A DNA stretch of 64,000 nt from the NCBI GenBank assembly GCA_018389105.1, contig JACATO010001017.1, forward strand, positions 131,501 through 195,500, read 5' to 3'. The notes under the pieces are model-generated. The model ran no database searches. It was not told where the DNA came from and was given only the letters and a program-made list of their open reading frames with translations. Of the stretch, positions 12,618 to 24,987 are shown piece after piece; within the stretch, counting starts at the first letter, position 1; each line of letters opens with the position of its first letter. The position numbers and the translations under genes are program-made. Source of the stretch: Nautilus pompilius. Its lineage: Eukaryota; Mollusca; Cephalopoda; Nautilida; Nautilidae.

Positions 12618-12669
12618 TTACTGGTGTCATTCTCACGCCATATGCTGTCTACTGGGAAAGAGTTTGGTC
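12618..12669 (+). repeat. 52-bp exact direct repeat, copy 1
   Basis: Begins ttactggtgtcattctcacg and is identical over 52 bases to 12786-12837. The flanks on either side do not match, so the edges are sharp. Between the copies lie a (TA)n tract at about 12682-12700 and a gatataaggg motif. The first ten bases or so (actggtgtcat) also occur alone near 11170. Confidence 0.9.
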
Positions 12670-12785
12670 TTTTTGCAGAATTATATATATATATATATAT
12701 TCAAAGTTTATGTTACCAATCGCGTTATATATCGTCCCCAGTCGGCCGCGATATAAGGGGGTGAGCTCTATACTGAGTAGGAAAA

Positions 12786-12837
12786 TTACTGGTGTCATTC
12801 TCACGCCATATGCTGTCTACTGGGAAAGAGTTTGGTC
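12786..12837 (+). repeat. 52-bp exact direct repeat, copy 2
   Basis: Second copy, starting 168 bases after the first. Together they could be the ends of a very small direct-repeat element or a local duplication. Confidence 0.9.
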
Positions 12838-14444
12838 CGCCGGGTCTCAGCTGGATGCGATACTAAAAAGAAGGAAAAAGAGGGTGTGGAAGGGGCAGGT
12901 AGAAGGAAAATCCTATTGTGAAACAAACACAATGGTCAACCGGCCCCCTTTTCGTTCTATTTTTAAAGTTTCACGTGACCTGTACCAGCATGACATCATC
13001 TCTTTTATTTGCGTTATACTTTCGGATGCTACTTTGTAAAGAAAATCTGTCGTTAAAGTTTTGTTGGAGACCTGTATTCTTTCCTATTAAATCACCTGCC
13101 CAGTTTTGAAGATATATATAAATGTGTGTGTGTGTGTGTGCGTTCTTTTTCTGTACTCTGCGGCGCGGTTATGTACATTTCGGTCTCGTGACCGGCCGCC
13201 TACGTGAATGACGCGGGACTCCGTCAGTCTGTCAACAAGCGATGCCGCTTGCACCCACCTCACCGATGAAAGGAATTCGGCCTATTCTCCTTCGTCATTC
13301 CCCTCTTTTGAGGCGGTTCGAATGTTGCCGCGCCATCTATCCACCGAGCCTCGGCCTGATTCGGGCCACACAAAGGAAAACAGAACCTGTTAACGACAAT
13401 TCTCAGTCTGTCTGGTTCTCAGCCGTTCTGCGCCCGTCATCGGACCCATTACTCAATTACGAAAGCAATCAATTATTCAAATGTTTTTAACCATCACCAG
13501 TCTGTGTAGCGAGGCGGCTTCCCTGTGATCCCCCACTCCGGAGAGAATGGTATTTAGGTTAAACGATAATAGATACTTGGCCATTTTTTAGACAGACTAC
13601 GTACGCTACCTCTATAAATACAATGTGTACGTACAGCCTACTAATTGTTAACGTGTGCTACCTGTATGCTAAGTATCGATTGTATATATCTTACATACTA
13701 ATTATCGAACGTAATGTGACCTTTGTAATCAATATGTAAATATTCTGTCAGCTTACCAAGGGCTTATTTATTCTGTATATTATTCGTTTGAGGCATTTAT
13801 AATTTATTCGGCACATCCAATATGAATTTATTTACCCGACTCGCCTACTGTTGTTTTAAGATAGATACTAATGCAACCCTATATTCCGGGGTCTCCAACA
13901 ACCTTAGTGCATCTTGCTGAATCGCCGATGTCGGTAGGACTAGAGATCACTTTAAGAATTTGCGTGCGCAGCCACTGCGGTTCAATTTCTCCTGGTCGAT
14001 TAAGGTCCGCTTCGCGTGGTAGGTTCTCACGATACGGCCGGCCCCATATACTGCAGTCCTCCTGCTTCTCACATTAGAGTGGAGAAAGAGAGAGAGAGAT
14101 AAAACGGACAAAGGAAGTACATTTATTTTTAAAGTCTGAGCGAACTGGGGAAACCTATCACCAGGGCAGGTGGGTCGGTGGGGAGCCTCAGTCAGACACC
14201 CCCCCCCCACTGCCGCCACGTGCCCGCCCACTCGTCACGGCCAGCAACGGAAGAACCGAAACCGAAAATCCATCTATTCCCGTTCCTTCGAAATATATAT
14301 ATATATATATATTCCCCGGTGCCCATGCGATTCACTGCCTCTGTTCGATGAGTGAAGCGTCCACCACCGATTCTAAGTCGGTTTTTGGTTTTTTCTTACT
14401 GAAGCGAGAATTTTCTTCTTAACTTTTAATCTTGCGCGGTCGGG

Positions 14445-14445
<1 letters not shown>
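12838..14445. other. 1.6 kb without a recognisable gene
   Basis: Contains TG tracts near 13122-13140, a TA tract near 14290-14312 and AT-rich sequence with many ctac/gtac words around 13580-13700. The 94-codon minus frame at 13947-14231 crosses a GA tract and has no recognisable motif. Confidence 0.5.
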
Positions 14446-14499
<54 letters not shown>

Positions 14500-14511
14500 T
14501 ATTATTATTAT
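14446..14511. repeat. (TTA)n microsatellite
   Basis: About 66 bp of near-perfect TTA/ATT trinucleotides with a single slip near 14498. Confidence 0.95.
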
Positions 14512-15476
14512 CGCGAGCTAATATTATCCTTTGTTTTGTTTTTCTTTCGTCCGTCATCTCCTGGCTGTTGTCTCCAGCCGAACAAATCGATTCTCTCCCC
14601 CTATCGAAGCGAATTTTCTCTTTCTTTCATTTTTTTGTTTTTTTTTTTTATACCGGCCACGAGGAACAACAAAGAATCAATTTCAATGCATTTATGCGTC
14701 TTTAACCGACTCGATTACGCCACACGGAGGAGAGAACGTCGGGAGGAATATCGATCCTTTCAATGTGTGTGTGTGTGTGTTTGTTTGTTTGTTTGTTTTA
14801 AAAAATAACTTATACCGTATTGAAAAGGAACCAAAATCGATACATTCCAACTTCAATTATTTCTTTGCACTCAGACAATTGTCACCGGAGTTTGGAAGCA
14901 AAGTAGTTGTGTGTGTGTGTGTTTTGTTTTTCAATAAAGCGATCGCCTTAATTACATCTGATCGATGCAATTTGTGTTGTATTAATCACGTCAGCTCAGG
15001 CGGGTCTAGCTAGATCTTTGTCTCCAACAACTAGAAAGCGGGGCGGCGGCGCTACTCACGGCAAACAGAGTTACGGTTCTTTGGCGTATAGCCTTACCTA
15101 GTGGACCGGTATCCTCGTCGCCAAGTAAAGTCTTTCGAGAATGGAGGAGAGGGGAAGACAAGATCCGACCGCCCTCGCGTGGGAAGGGAGGCCGGGAGGA
15201 CATATAGAGGTGGGAGGCCGTTTTAATCCCGTTTGTCGAACGTGGCTGGGATGCCGCAGTGCAACATTAATAGAAGATAAGGAATAACAGACCGCGATAT
15301 TATCCATGGGAAATAATTTTTTTTTTAAATGGTGCGAACGATTTTAAAATATTAATGAGGTGGTTTGGTCGCCAGGTGCTTAAGAGGAGGCCCGGTAGAG
15401 GCGTTAATGGCAGTTTTACGCTTCGATCTAGGTATGAATCATGACAGTTCTTCCCTTTACTAACTGAATTTACCAG

Positions 15477-15720
15477 GATTAGAAGTCATAACTGGAATTG
15501 GTAGTGCGACAGCGTTTACAAAAATTGGCAAACAAGACGGCCTTTATTTACACCGCTTTATTCCCCCTGGAAGCCGGAAGTGCCAAGCCACCCCACCACG
15601 TGGCACAGGATTAGAAGCACTGACGAAAAACGTGGGTTATTCCATAAATTTGGAAAAGGCCAATAAATTCAGAAAGAAAAAGAAAGTTTTCGTGTATTAC
15701 GAAGAAAGTGAAATCAGAGA
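15477..15720 (+). CDS. candidate internal exon, unknown product
   Basis: This is the best splice-bounded open segment in the window. Upstream is a tactaac branch-like motif (15458-15464) and a tttaccag acceptor. Downstream is a perfect gtaagt donor at 15721. Between them, 244 nt are open in one frame: two bases, 80 codons, two bases. The peptide begins LEVITGIGSATAFTKIGKQD and ends in a lysine-rich part (KFRKKKKVFVYYEESEIR). In the unspliced frame a stop overlaps the donor, as expected for a true exon border. The branch adenine is only about 14 bases from the acceptor, closer than usual. There is no internal ATG and I recognise no domain. A retroelement or chance origin is possible. Confidence 0.35.
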
Positions 15721-18615
15721 GTAAGTACATCGCTTACAAGCCGCCCATGACATTAACGTCGTGCGAAGGTTTCAGATGTTGCCATGACAACTAAAGCAGA
15801 AATCCGGAATACAGCCAACTGGTGTTTGTTTGTAGGTCGGGTCTTCCCATTAAAGCTGGCGGCGGTTACTGACCCGCTGCTGACTAAGCTTAATTCAGAA
15901 ATACTGCCGTCGCTTATATTAATAATCTAGCAGACCTTTTGGTGGTGAATCCTTGTCTGAAATTGAAAAATTCAGCAAAAACCACACACACACACACATC
16001 TCCACTGTCACGTGGCACAATCACGTGATGTAGAGTTGTCACTCCAAGCCGTGTAGAGCGGAGCCAACGTGAACAAATGTCACGAGTTATAACTCTATTG
16101 TTACACAACTTTGTCAGACAAGTTCACTGGATTCTTAGCGTTTGTTTTTGTTTTTGTTGTTTTTTGTGTGTTGCAGACTACATTATTCCGACATGTTATG
16201 ATAATAAAGGGAACGGCGCTGGCATCTACGAGCGGATCCTTAATATCTTTTCATAGCAAAACAAAAAAAAAACACTCAAGTAAGCCAGGGTTTGCCGTTG
16301 TTGTTGTTGTTGTTGTTGTACTCTCAGGTGCTACTCGAATGAAGTGCATGATGCCTGGGCACAAGCCAGTTCAATGCCGCCATCTTCGACGAGAACCGAC
16401 TCTGAACTCACTTAGTTAAGCGTGTGATAAAATCTGCCTCTTAGATCCCTGTAATTCTAATATCGCTTTCCCGTTTCTTTCGCGAGCCTCCGCTTATATT
16501 GTGTTCACGGCGGTCGACGATCGATAACCGTTAAAAAAAAACAACAACAACAAAAAGAGGTTGCTTATTCCACAGAAATGCTACAGTCTCGCTGCAGCAG
16601 ATGTAAAGTCAGCGCTCGTGAAAACCCTGAGGACAAGACCCTTCTCCGCCACACGCTGATGGTTTCGATCGGAAAACGGTTTCCGTCGCATCTCTTTACC
16701 ATTCTCAGAAAAGGTGACTGCTGTCTGATCGCGGTAGCGGGCGATGCGAGAAGATGGATGAAGGGATATAAATCTAGATGGCGTTAAAGTCACATCGGGC
16801 ACTTGTCTTAACCGTCTGTGTATCACCGGAGGTGTATTCGCGCCCCACTGCTCTTGAAGTCTGTCATACTCGGTACAGGGTGACCCTTAGGGGGCTGGAA
16901 CACACAGTGCCTTTTATCAAATAACCCTACGGACAAATCCGTATCGCTCCGGCTCCACCCGTTTTGCATCACAGCTGCTGACTAACATATTCCGCCGCTT
17001 CTACGCGAATACTAGCCGGTGCTTCTAAACTGGGGTGGCAGTATAAGGGAGATAAAAAAAAAAAAAACTGGTGTGGTAAACGGAGGGTTAAAACGACGTG
17101 GGGTTATTTTACAGCTAGTGTATACCATGTCTCCTTCCGCTTTAACTTAGCGGGACGTCGCACAATAGTTATCGATTACTGCTTAGAAATTCTAATGAAC
17201 TTAGGTTAATTTAAACATGTGCGAGTCCGGATCATATTCCAGTTGTTCGGAGAATAGTTCAGTAGGGATAAAACCGGAGGGACGTTCACCGAAGCGAAGC
17301 CGTAGTTTCAAGGTCAGGGTTGATGTGGATCTCTCGATGCCGGCAGTTCCTTGCATCTCCTACTGCCGACCGTGTGCGGTTTAGGGTTAGGGCTTTAACT
17401 GGTGCGAGCCCGGCCTCGTTACTACATCGGGAGAACCATTCCCAGACTGAGACGTTTGTCTTTTGTCACCAGAATAAGGTGCCGTCCGCCGACGAGTCAC
17501 AGCTATGACGCTGTGGACTGAGACGAATCGCACGGCGGGTGGGTCGGAGCGGCAACAAACAGGCAAAGACAGGTACCCCGGAGAGGTTAGGGGAGTCCGG
17601 GTCGGGAACGAGGTCAGAAATCCAGCCGCAATTTACATAGCATTGGCGGCCAAGGATTGCACGTCTTGTCAGCCACGACGCCCATCCTTCCGGAGCTGAG
17701 CGAGCGGAAATGGTTTATAATGAGACCGCTAAGACTGTCACGTGACGGGAAGCACGTCTAGAGAGCGCCCCCTTCCCCTCCTATCGCAGAGCTCCGACAC
17801 GTATACAATAGAATTGTGTATAGCACTACAAGAGATATGGAAGCCGGGTGTACATAAAGGTCCTGTTACTATTTAAAAATAGGGTTTGCACCCATTACTG
17901 CCGAGTTTGGAGCGCACCACACGTGAAGTGGGAGAACACGAGAAAGACTATTCTAAAGCTAAGGTCCGGGTGTGGTTTTATTTAACCGGATATAAAATTT
18001 AATACAATTTTTTTTTTCTTTCCCATTCCGTCTTTTGGATAAAGTGATCTCCCGTCAGGGGCGGGGAATCTACCCTATTAGATCATCAGTGTCAGTGGTT
18101 GCCTCAATGTGGCTTTTCCATTGGACCTGTCGCATGGGCTTCCCGATCACCTGGCCTAACCCCGACCTTCTTAAACATTTAATGTTCAACACGTGTTCAA
18201 AAACCTTTTAAGATCTGAAGGACATTAGGAGAAGAGTTCAGCATCCGCGGCAGTTGGAAACAGATTTCTACGATGTATAAATAATAGTGGAGAGGCTACA
18301 GAAATCTGGTATCTACGTGTGGACATTTCCTACAATTAATCCAATTACTATAATGCTAAGTGCAGCGTTGAGCCGGACGTAGTAGCGGAACTTTCTGTAT
18401 ACACCGAGCGGTGAGACTCGATTGATAGCATCCACAAACGGAGTGATCAGCAGGCTGACGAAAGACGTCCGTCCGTACACACGGCTGTGCAAAATCCAGG
18501 GCTTTTTTTAAAAAAAAAATTATTATTATTATTATTTCGCCCGCGATGAGAACTAAAGATCAGGTCCTGGTAGAGGGTCCGTTTGGTTAGGATGTCAGTC
18601 AGCAAAGCTATGTCT
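15721..18615. other. 2.9 kb without a recognisable gene
   Basis: Contains a (GTT)n tract at about 16299-16318, A-runs near 16262, 16535 and 17055, and two telomere-like units (ttagggttaggg) near 17382. Open frames are short and overlap on both strands. No domain is recognised and I see no exon with convincing acceptor and donor signals. Confidence 0.5.
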
Positions 18616-18670
18616 CCACACACACACGCACACACACACGCACACACACACACGCACACACACGCACACG
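18616..18670. repeat. CA-rich microsatellite with CGCA interruptions
   Basis: About 55 bp of CA repeats interrupted several times by CG steps. It is alternating purine-pyrimidine throughout. Confidence 0.95.
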
Positions 18671-19042
18671 CCATAGATAGCCACTAAAATGCAAAAAAAA
18701 AAAAAAAGTTGTCAGTTATTTCTTGACGTATCTCGAATGAATTCTGGCTTTCGTCTTGCCACACCCCTTTTTTTTTGGCCAGCCGTCGTGTCCCGGTCTC
18801 CACGAACCCGCGAGTTTTCGTTAGACTTCTCGGCGGTTGGTACCTATTTGATCTCGGATCTCGTTTCGCCGACAAGCACGTGGTCTCCTTCTCTCGCCGG
18901 CTGCAGTCTGCGATTCCTGCGGAATTTTAATATCTTTCACGGATACGTTTAAGGAAGTTATTCGCATTCATAAAAGGTATTTATGTAAAAAAAAACAAAA
19001 ACAACAAAACAGAACAAACTGTATACAACCTCGATCACCTTG

Positions 19043-19068
19043 CTATATATATATATATATATATATAC
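19043..19068. repeat. (TA)n microsatellite
   Basis: About 13 TA dinucleotides followed by a T-run. Confidence 0.9.
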
Positions 19069-19293
19069 TTTTTTTTTCTTCCTTCTCCAGCAGCTGTTAT
19101 TAATCTATCACCAGTTTCTGGTATTAATTAGCTTACCTGGTGTCTCGACTTTTTTGTGTTTTTCCTTTCTCTAACACCCACCATTTCAGCGGCCCGAGAC
19201 AGAACCACCCCCCAATATGGAAGTTTCGATGTGACGTTTTTTAATCCGGGCAGTAAACAGACCGTTTCCCCAAATATCCATATTCTACTGCAG

Positions 19294-19430
19294 CGGCTGA
19301 CCGGTTGACGTCAACTTCCGCCTCTGCCTCCACAAGATACTGTTCCTCAGGACACCATATACCTACTGGCGCAAACTCAGACGGCTTGGGAATGAATAAA
19401 ACTCTTTTCCTTTCCTTTCTCCGGTGTTTG
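19294..19430 (+). CDS. candidate internal exon, weak
   Basis: An acceptor (catattctactgcag) and a gtaagt donor at 19431 enclose 137 nt that are open in one frame (two bases, then ADRLTSTSASASTRYCSSGH onward). The last third is pyrimidine-rich (cttttcctttcctttctcc), which could itself be a splice-like tract, and the peptide is low in complexity. No domain is recognised. I rate it well below the candidate at 15477. Confidence 0.15.
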
Positions 19431-22230
19431 GTAAGTTTAGCCTATACTACCACGCAATGTACCCGCAATGCTAGATTATGTAATAGAATGCTTAACTACA
19501 ATAAACTATTTAATTATTAAATATTTTAAACAAAACGAATTTGATCTGGCGATATATATATATATATATTTATTTATTTATTTAAAAAAAAAAGAATAAT
19601 AAAAATAATATATTTCCAAGCAGTGAAAACAAAAATCAGGAACGCACTTGTTTATCAAATTAGAAAATATGACTGTAGCTAATACTGCAATTTGAATAGC
19701 ATGACAGCCTTCGTTCATGGAGGTTATGAAATGCTGATTGGCTTCAGTTTCGAGCCAGCCGCAGACATTTTGCTAATGCCTTTTGAACACTGTGCACTGT
19801 AAACAAAAACTAGCAATATTGGATATTCTCGGCACAAAATTTCTTTAAATATCGCATTTATGTCAATGTACTCTCGCGCGGATATTCTACGACGGTCGGC
19901 TGATTCTCAGCATGCGGTTCCCGATTCTGCTGCTTAAAGTGTTTTGGAGCCAACCTCCCGTGTCCGTCGGGAAGGCTTTGACGCAGGTATCTTATGCGCA
20001 AACAAAACAGGGTGGTGGTGGTGGTGGGGGGGGACGTGGAATAAGGTCAGGGATTTTCTTGAGACCTTTTTTGGCTTCGCTGTTTTAGGTCAACGATACC
20101 TGGAATTGTGAACCTGGCCGTGTGGGTGGTTTGCTAGAGACGGGCGCCATGTTGAGAAGCAGCTGTTGAAAACGAGGCTGCGTCTCGTCCGTGATTGGTA
20201 GATTACTGAAAATATGGGCAGGCGTCGAGGAGCATGAAGGGACTGGGCTGGTCTGAAGAGTGATAAAGGTGTTCTTTGGGCACAAACATTTTCCTGCTCC
20301 ATTGTAGTGCCATTTCCCATGCAGCAACGCCAAGGTTTAGTTTTGTCAGGTCGGTGTCACGAGACATTTCATCCAGATCAGTGGAACTCTCAGGCTGCCA
20401 TCTCGCTATGACTGAACAGTAGAAATCCGACGGCTCAGCCGCAGCAGACGACACCATCCGGACTTTACAAGTGCCAAGGAGAGCTTAAAGGTGACTCGCT
20501 ACTGTAGGTGTTTGGCATTCAACAATAGTCCATGGGTGGTAACTAATTTGTGTCTACTGAATCCGTAAAATGTCGTTCTTGGCGGAATTTTTCGAAGAAA
20601 CTGTTTGGCTTATTTTTTCTACCAATAACTTGAGTATATCGCAATACAGTATATTTAGATGATAACCCTATGACAGACAGAAAAAGTCTGATTGAAGTCT
20701 TGCTTGTTTGTTTGCTAGAGTTTATCGAAATAACCAGACAGTATATTTAGATGATACCTTTATGGCGAAAGAAACGCGCCTGACTATCTTAATGATCAGC
20801 TAGCCATTGCTAAGAATTAATTAATACTTACTACACGTTTCTACTATTGTCAGTAAATGCCCACCGCGGAATAAGCTACGATAATAACAGATTTTCTCTT
20901 TGTCTGAACGAATGGACTCCATCCATTTGTCTTCTTAATGTATTCGCGTCCATTACGTATTCATGATTATATCGAGAATTAAGCAAACACAAACACGTAC
21001 ATTAAAAGACAAACGGCTTATCTTTCGTGAGATGACTGTGCCAATTGGAAAGTAGTTTTATTCCTCGCGAAAAACCGGAAATGCAAACATTTCTTCTTTC
21101 CAAAGGCATTAACGACATCACGAGAGACTTCAGCCCAGCGTTATGCAAAAACCAAAGGAGAGTTCAGGTGAATATTTAAAAAAAAAAACACACAAAACAT
21201 GAATAAATAAATAAATACGGGCGGTGTTAATCATAAAGGCAGCTTCGTCTCTTTAACCAAGCTCGGCACTCGTGACATTTAAAAACCAAACCCGCGGTGG
21301 TGAGTCATCCGCCGAAACCTGATGGGATTTATAGACGATTGCACAACGGAGCCAGGAAGCGGGGGAGGGGGGCTATTTGATCTGTCCCGCTTGGACAAGT
21401 GGTAACGGGAAAACATCGATAAAAATCTCCGTCCATCCGCGCTGCTGTTTAAGAAAATAAGGAGTACAGAAGTGTAAGATTTCCCCGCAAATAAAATATT
21501 TTGGGGGGCTGGTCTTCTTTCGTCAGGCTGCGTTTCTTGGATTTTTTTTTTTAAAGCGAAAATGAGCCATTTTTTGACCCTATAGTTTAATCTGGGGACC
21601 AGAGAAAGGAAATATCGCCGGTGCGCCATTTGTTGAACAAGTACGGAAATATTATTATTATCTACCGTCGCGGAACACCAGAGACGTTCAGCTAACCGGT
21701 ATATGGTTACCGGAATGCCACTGTGAGTCTAATAAAATACTGTCGTGTCCGCTGATAGTTTGTTATCCTTCGAAACGGTAAAATATTTCTCTCGCCGCCT
21801 GCCTTAATGGGCACAAGCTGTTCCGTGCACAGCTGGATCTAAATATACCACCACCACCCGTCGTTGAAGATAGATTATCTTTAAACTGCACGCTGGTATA
21901 AAACACGTAAGATAATATCAAGACATGTGACAAACCACTAACTCTGAAACTCCGAAATGAAGGATAGAGCGTTCAGAATGGGAGTTTTGAGATGTTCATG
22001 GCTTGGTCGACGTTATATTAGAAACTCCCTCAGAACCAATCATTAAATTCCAGGTATGTATGATTTTTTTGGAGAAGGGAGGGATTGTGAGTACGAGCTG
22101 TATCCGATTTCATTCGCGTGCACCGAGGTTTACAAGGGAGACAACCCTTGTGAAGAAGCGTAGTGCCGCCATTCCCATTTGGCCCTTCTTACTCGGGCGC
22201 GGAGATCTCTGATGGAGCTCTTAGCTTGCA
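19431..22230. other. 2.8 kb, no confident gene; two-copy local repeat
   Basis: A 19-base word acagtatatttagatgata occurs at 20646 and 20738 with loosely similar flanks (tatcgNaata before it), a decayed 92-bp direct duplication. On the minus strand 20203-20457 is open for 85 codons with coding-like composition (contains WQPESSTDLDEMSRDTDLTK), but lacks clear splice sites. AT-rich spacer with TA tracts lies near 19550. On the plus strand a short frame near 22001-22051 ends at cag followed by gtatgt. Confidence 0.4.
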
Positions 22231-22325
22231 GATGTGGAGAAAGGGAAACTGCAGTACCCGGAGGAAATCCACGAGGCCGGCCGGTTGGCAAAGAGGAAAG
22301 GGAATAAGCGACGAGAGACCGAGCC
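22231..22325 (+). repeat. dispersed 'ggaggaaac' repeat, copy 1
   Basis: Reads gatgtgg ... gggaaactgcagtacccgg, then aggaaatccacgagg and ccggccggttgg. The order of blocks matches the copies at 24072, 27339 and 33553 (minus), so these are remnants of one interspersed family. Confidence 0.6.
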
Positions 22326-23081
22326 GTTCTCTGAAGAGAGCGAACTTGAGCCCACTAAGCCGGCTGGAAATGTCCGCACTAACCGGCCACCAGGTTCGGT
22401 ACACGGAGCCATTACGGACATTTACGGCCGCTAATAAAGGGCCCCGACGGAAAGTCTCGAACCCGACGATTGCTCCGTTTACGAGAGACTGGAAGACGAC
22501 GATGAAGGGGTGCGTGTGCGCGTGCGGGGACCCTTTAAACAAATAATGAAGCTGGGGGGGGCTGGGAGTTTTTCGTTGCGTGTTATTTACGGTACACGCT
22601 ACCACGTGATTCTCTGTGCAGATCAGTCTGGCCCGCGTCCAGTTCCGGGTTGATGAACGGAGCGATAAACGCCTCCATTAACCTCGCCGTCTGTTCGTTG
22701 TTTAAGACCGTCTGGTACCCAGGGGTGGTAGCTCCAGCCTGGGTAGACCGGTGCCTGTCGTGGCTGCCGTCCGCCGTTCGTCGGCCGACAGTTCCCGTTC
22801 TTGGATTTCCAGCCACGCGTTTACGGAAATGACGGAAACGTGCCGGAAGCCATATTTGTCCTGTTTCCAAAAGTGGGCATCTCCTAAGCTGAACCCCCGA
22901 CTCTTGTACAGTGGAAGTTCCGATTGGTAAGGTACTCGTAACATAAGAAAAAGAAAGAAAAAAAGACTACCGATGATTGCGGAGGGGGGGGACCGATGGA
23001 AAGATTGGGGGCACAATTTCCCGTCAGGCAGGTAATTATCTCGGATGACTAAAGACCCGTAACGAGAAACAAGGCTGAGTT

Positions 23082-23083
<2 letters not shown>

Positions 23084-23116
<33 letters not shown>

Positions 23117-23211
23117 ACTGACGTCACATCTCTCTGTACTGACGTCATCTCTCTCTCTCAGTACTGACGTCACATCTCTCTGTACTGACGTCATCTCTCT
23201 CTCTCTCTCTC
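23084..23211 (+). repeat. CRE-core minisatellite, locus 3
   Basis: A 46-bp dimer carrying two cores is repeated exactly twice. The four intact gtactgacgtca cores sit at 23115, 23136, 23161 and 23182, embedded in CT tracts. All four retain the CpG, so this array looks young or unmethylated. Confidence 0.95.
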
Positions 23212-24633
23212 ACCCGCCCCATCAGCGGCAGGCAGACCTCTGAACCGTTTAGATATCGCACTTTTCTGTTCAGCGCTTGTGGGGGGGCTGTCCAGGTCAG
23301 CCCCTTTACCAGTTTTATGGTCGAATACACCCCTTTTCCTTCGCTAATTCTCTTCTCTTGTATTGGCAGTGCCATGAAATCGGTTGGCTGCTGGGCGCGC
23401 GCCTCTCACCTGAACGGTACACAGACGGACATTTAAGGAATAAAAAGAGAACTTTGTTTGGATGGGGGTCGTTCTCTTGTAAGATGCAAATATATGTGTG
23501 GTACAGGGCAATGAGGCGGGTTTCCTAACGCATTATTGTCGCTACCCACAGGCCTTTCTTTTTAATGTCGTCAATGGAAACCATCAGGAGTCAGGGGGGG
23601 GCGTGTCAGGATATTAGGTCGTGACCTCTGGACGTTCGTGTCACGTCTTAACAGGTTTTATGGATTAAAAAAACAGAAAGGAGAAGCTATTAATAGACAT
23701 AATCGTGATCTTATATTGTAATTTTCATAGATATCCTCCCCCCCCCCGGGGTCTGTCCTGCTATGCGGTCGGTCCGGTTGTTTGTCTAGACGTCGCGACG
23801 CGAAGACGGAAACTGCTGGATCTTTCAAATTAAATCCGTATTCGTTCAACTGGACAGGCCCTTTCCTCCTCTCCCGCTCACGGCTCCTACTCGACATCTT
23901 CCTCCAGCCCGCATCATCACCGTCCACCACCGCAAGCATCTCAGCCGATGAACCGCGGTCGACAAAAATAAGCGTTTCACGTGTGAGGCGAGTTGGGAAG
24001 GAGGTGATGCGGACTACCCCCCGTTCTTTAGCGGAAAACCTAAAGTCCCTATCAGAACCCCCTTCTGTTTAGTGGTGGAAGGAAATCGGAGTGTGCCGAA
24101 AAAACCCACGCGACAGAGTGGCACCGGGAAGTTTTGGACCAGCGACCACCAGCTCGAGCCCTCTCTGCCCCATCATTTAAACAATCTCCGCCTCAGACCT
24201 GTAGGTACAGAGTGGCCCGGATTAAACACCTAGTACATAGGCGGCAGTAATGTTTAGTAAACAAAGCGCGGGAGGCTTGAGATAAAAGGTCGTGGGTAAG
24301 GAGACGGATTAGAGAATTAACCGGGAAGCGGATACGTCTTACTGTCGTAATCGCTAAGCCCTATTACGTACGCGGTCGATATCGGTCCTGAGAACACGGG
24401 AGGGCTGATGGAGTGGCTTTACGCTTGTAATAATTTATCTACTCTTTCGTATAAACCACCGACTTAGTAGTTCTGTCGGCGGAAGTTAAAAAAAAAAAAT
24501 AAAAAATTAAAATGAGATTGGCTTTCTTAACGACTGCCCCGAAAGAGAATGCTTACCGGGCTCGCACCCAGGTATGTAATAAGGCGAGATCTGAGTGCCT
24601 TTCTGCTGACTTGATATATGAAACTAAACTCAC
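23212..24633. other. 1.4 kb, no confident gene
   Basis: Contains G/C runs (23281, 23739), a repeat copy at 24072 and an A-run near 24489. On the plus strand a short ATG frame at 24511-24570 (MRLAFLTTAPKENAYRARTQ) ends exactly at cag followed by gtatgt, a possible first exon, but nothing supports it further. Confidence 0.4.
24072..24140 (+). repeat. dispersed 'ggaggaaac' repeat, copy 2
   Basis: Contains gtggaaggaaatcggagtg, then gaaaaaacccacgcg and a following ggcaccggg. It aligns block by block with copies 1 and 4. The end of this copy is uncertain. Confidence 0.55.
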
Positions 24634-24752
24634 AGAATCGAGTTCTTTCTCGTTTTTGTTTCTGAAGATACGATTCCCACCCAGTAGCTTATTTCCCAGG
24701 CGGACGCAGTAGAAAGCTCTTTCCTGGAGCCTCTGAGGAATACTTTCCCTTT
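24634..24752 (-). CDS. candidate internal exon, unknown product
   Basis: On the minus strand a very strong acceptor (T-rich tract with cttaatttttttag) is followed by 119 nt open in one frame (two bases plus 39 codons), ending at a codon boundary with the donor gtgagt. The peptide is RESIPQRLQERAFYCVRLGN followed by KLLGGNRIFRNKNEKELDS. It is mixed, charged, repeat-free and coding-like. The open frame continues upstream through the T-run as poly-Phe, which is an artefact. I recognise no domain and no adjacent exon is identified. Chance remains a serious alternative because GT-AG pairs are common. Confidence 0.3.
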
Positions 24753-24976
24753 CTAAAAAAATTAAGTCTTTGAAAAAGAAAAAAAAGAAAATGTCGAGAG
24801 TAAGGAACTTTAACAGCCAACCTCTTCTCGTACACAACAGAACTCCATAAAGCAAGCAGGCATTGATCGATTTGACCAAATGCTTTTATAAAAGTTAATA
24901 GATAGCAGTATTTCAAATTTCGTTCCAATAAACGTGTAATAGTATCTCTTTAATCGATGTTCTTGTTGTTTTCTTC

Positions 24977-24987
24977 TGACGTAATCA

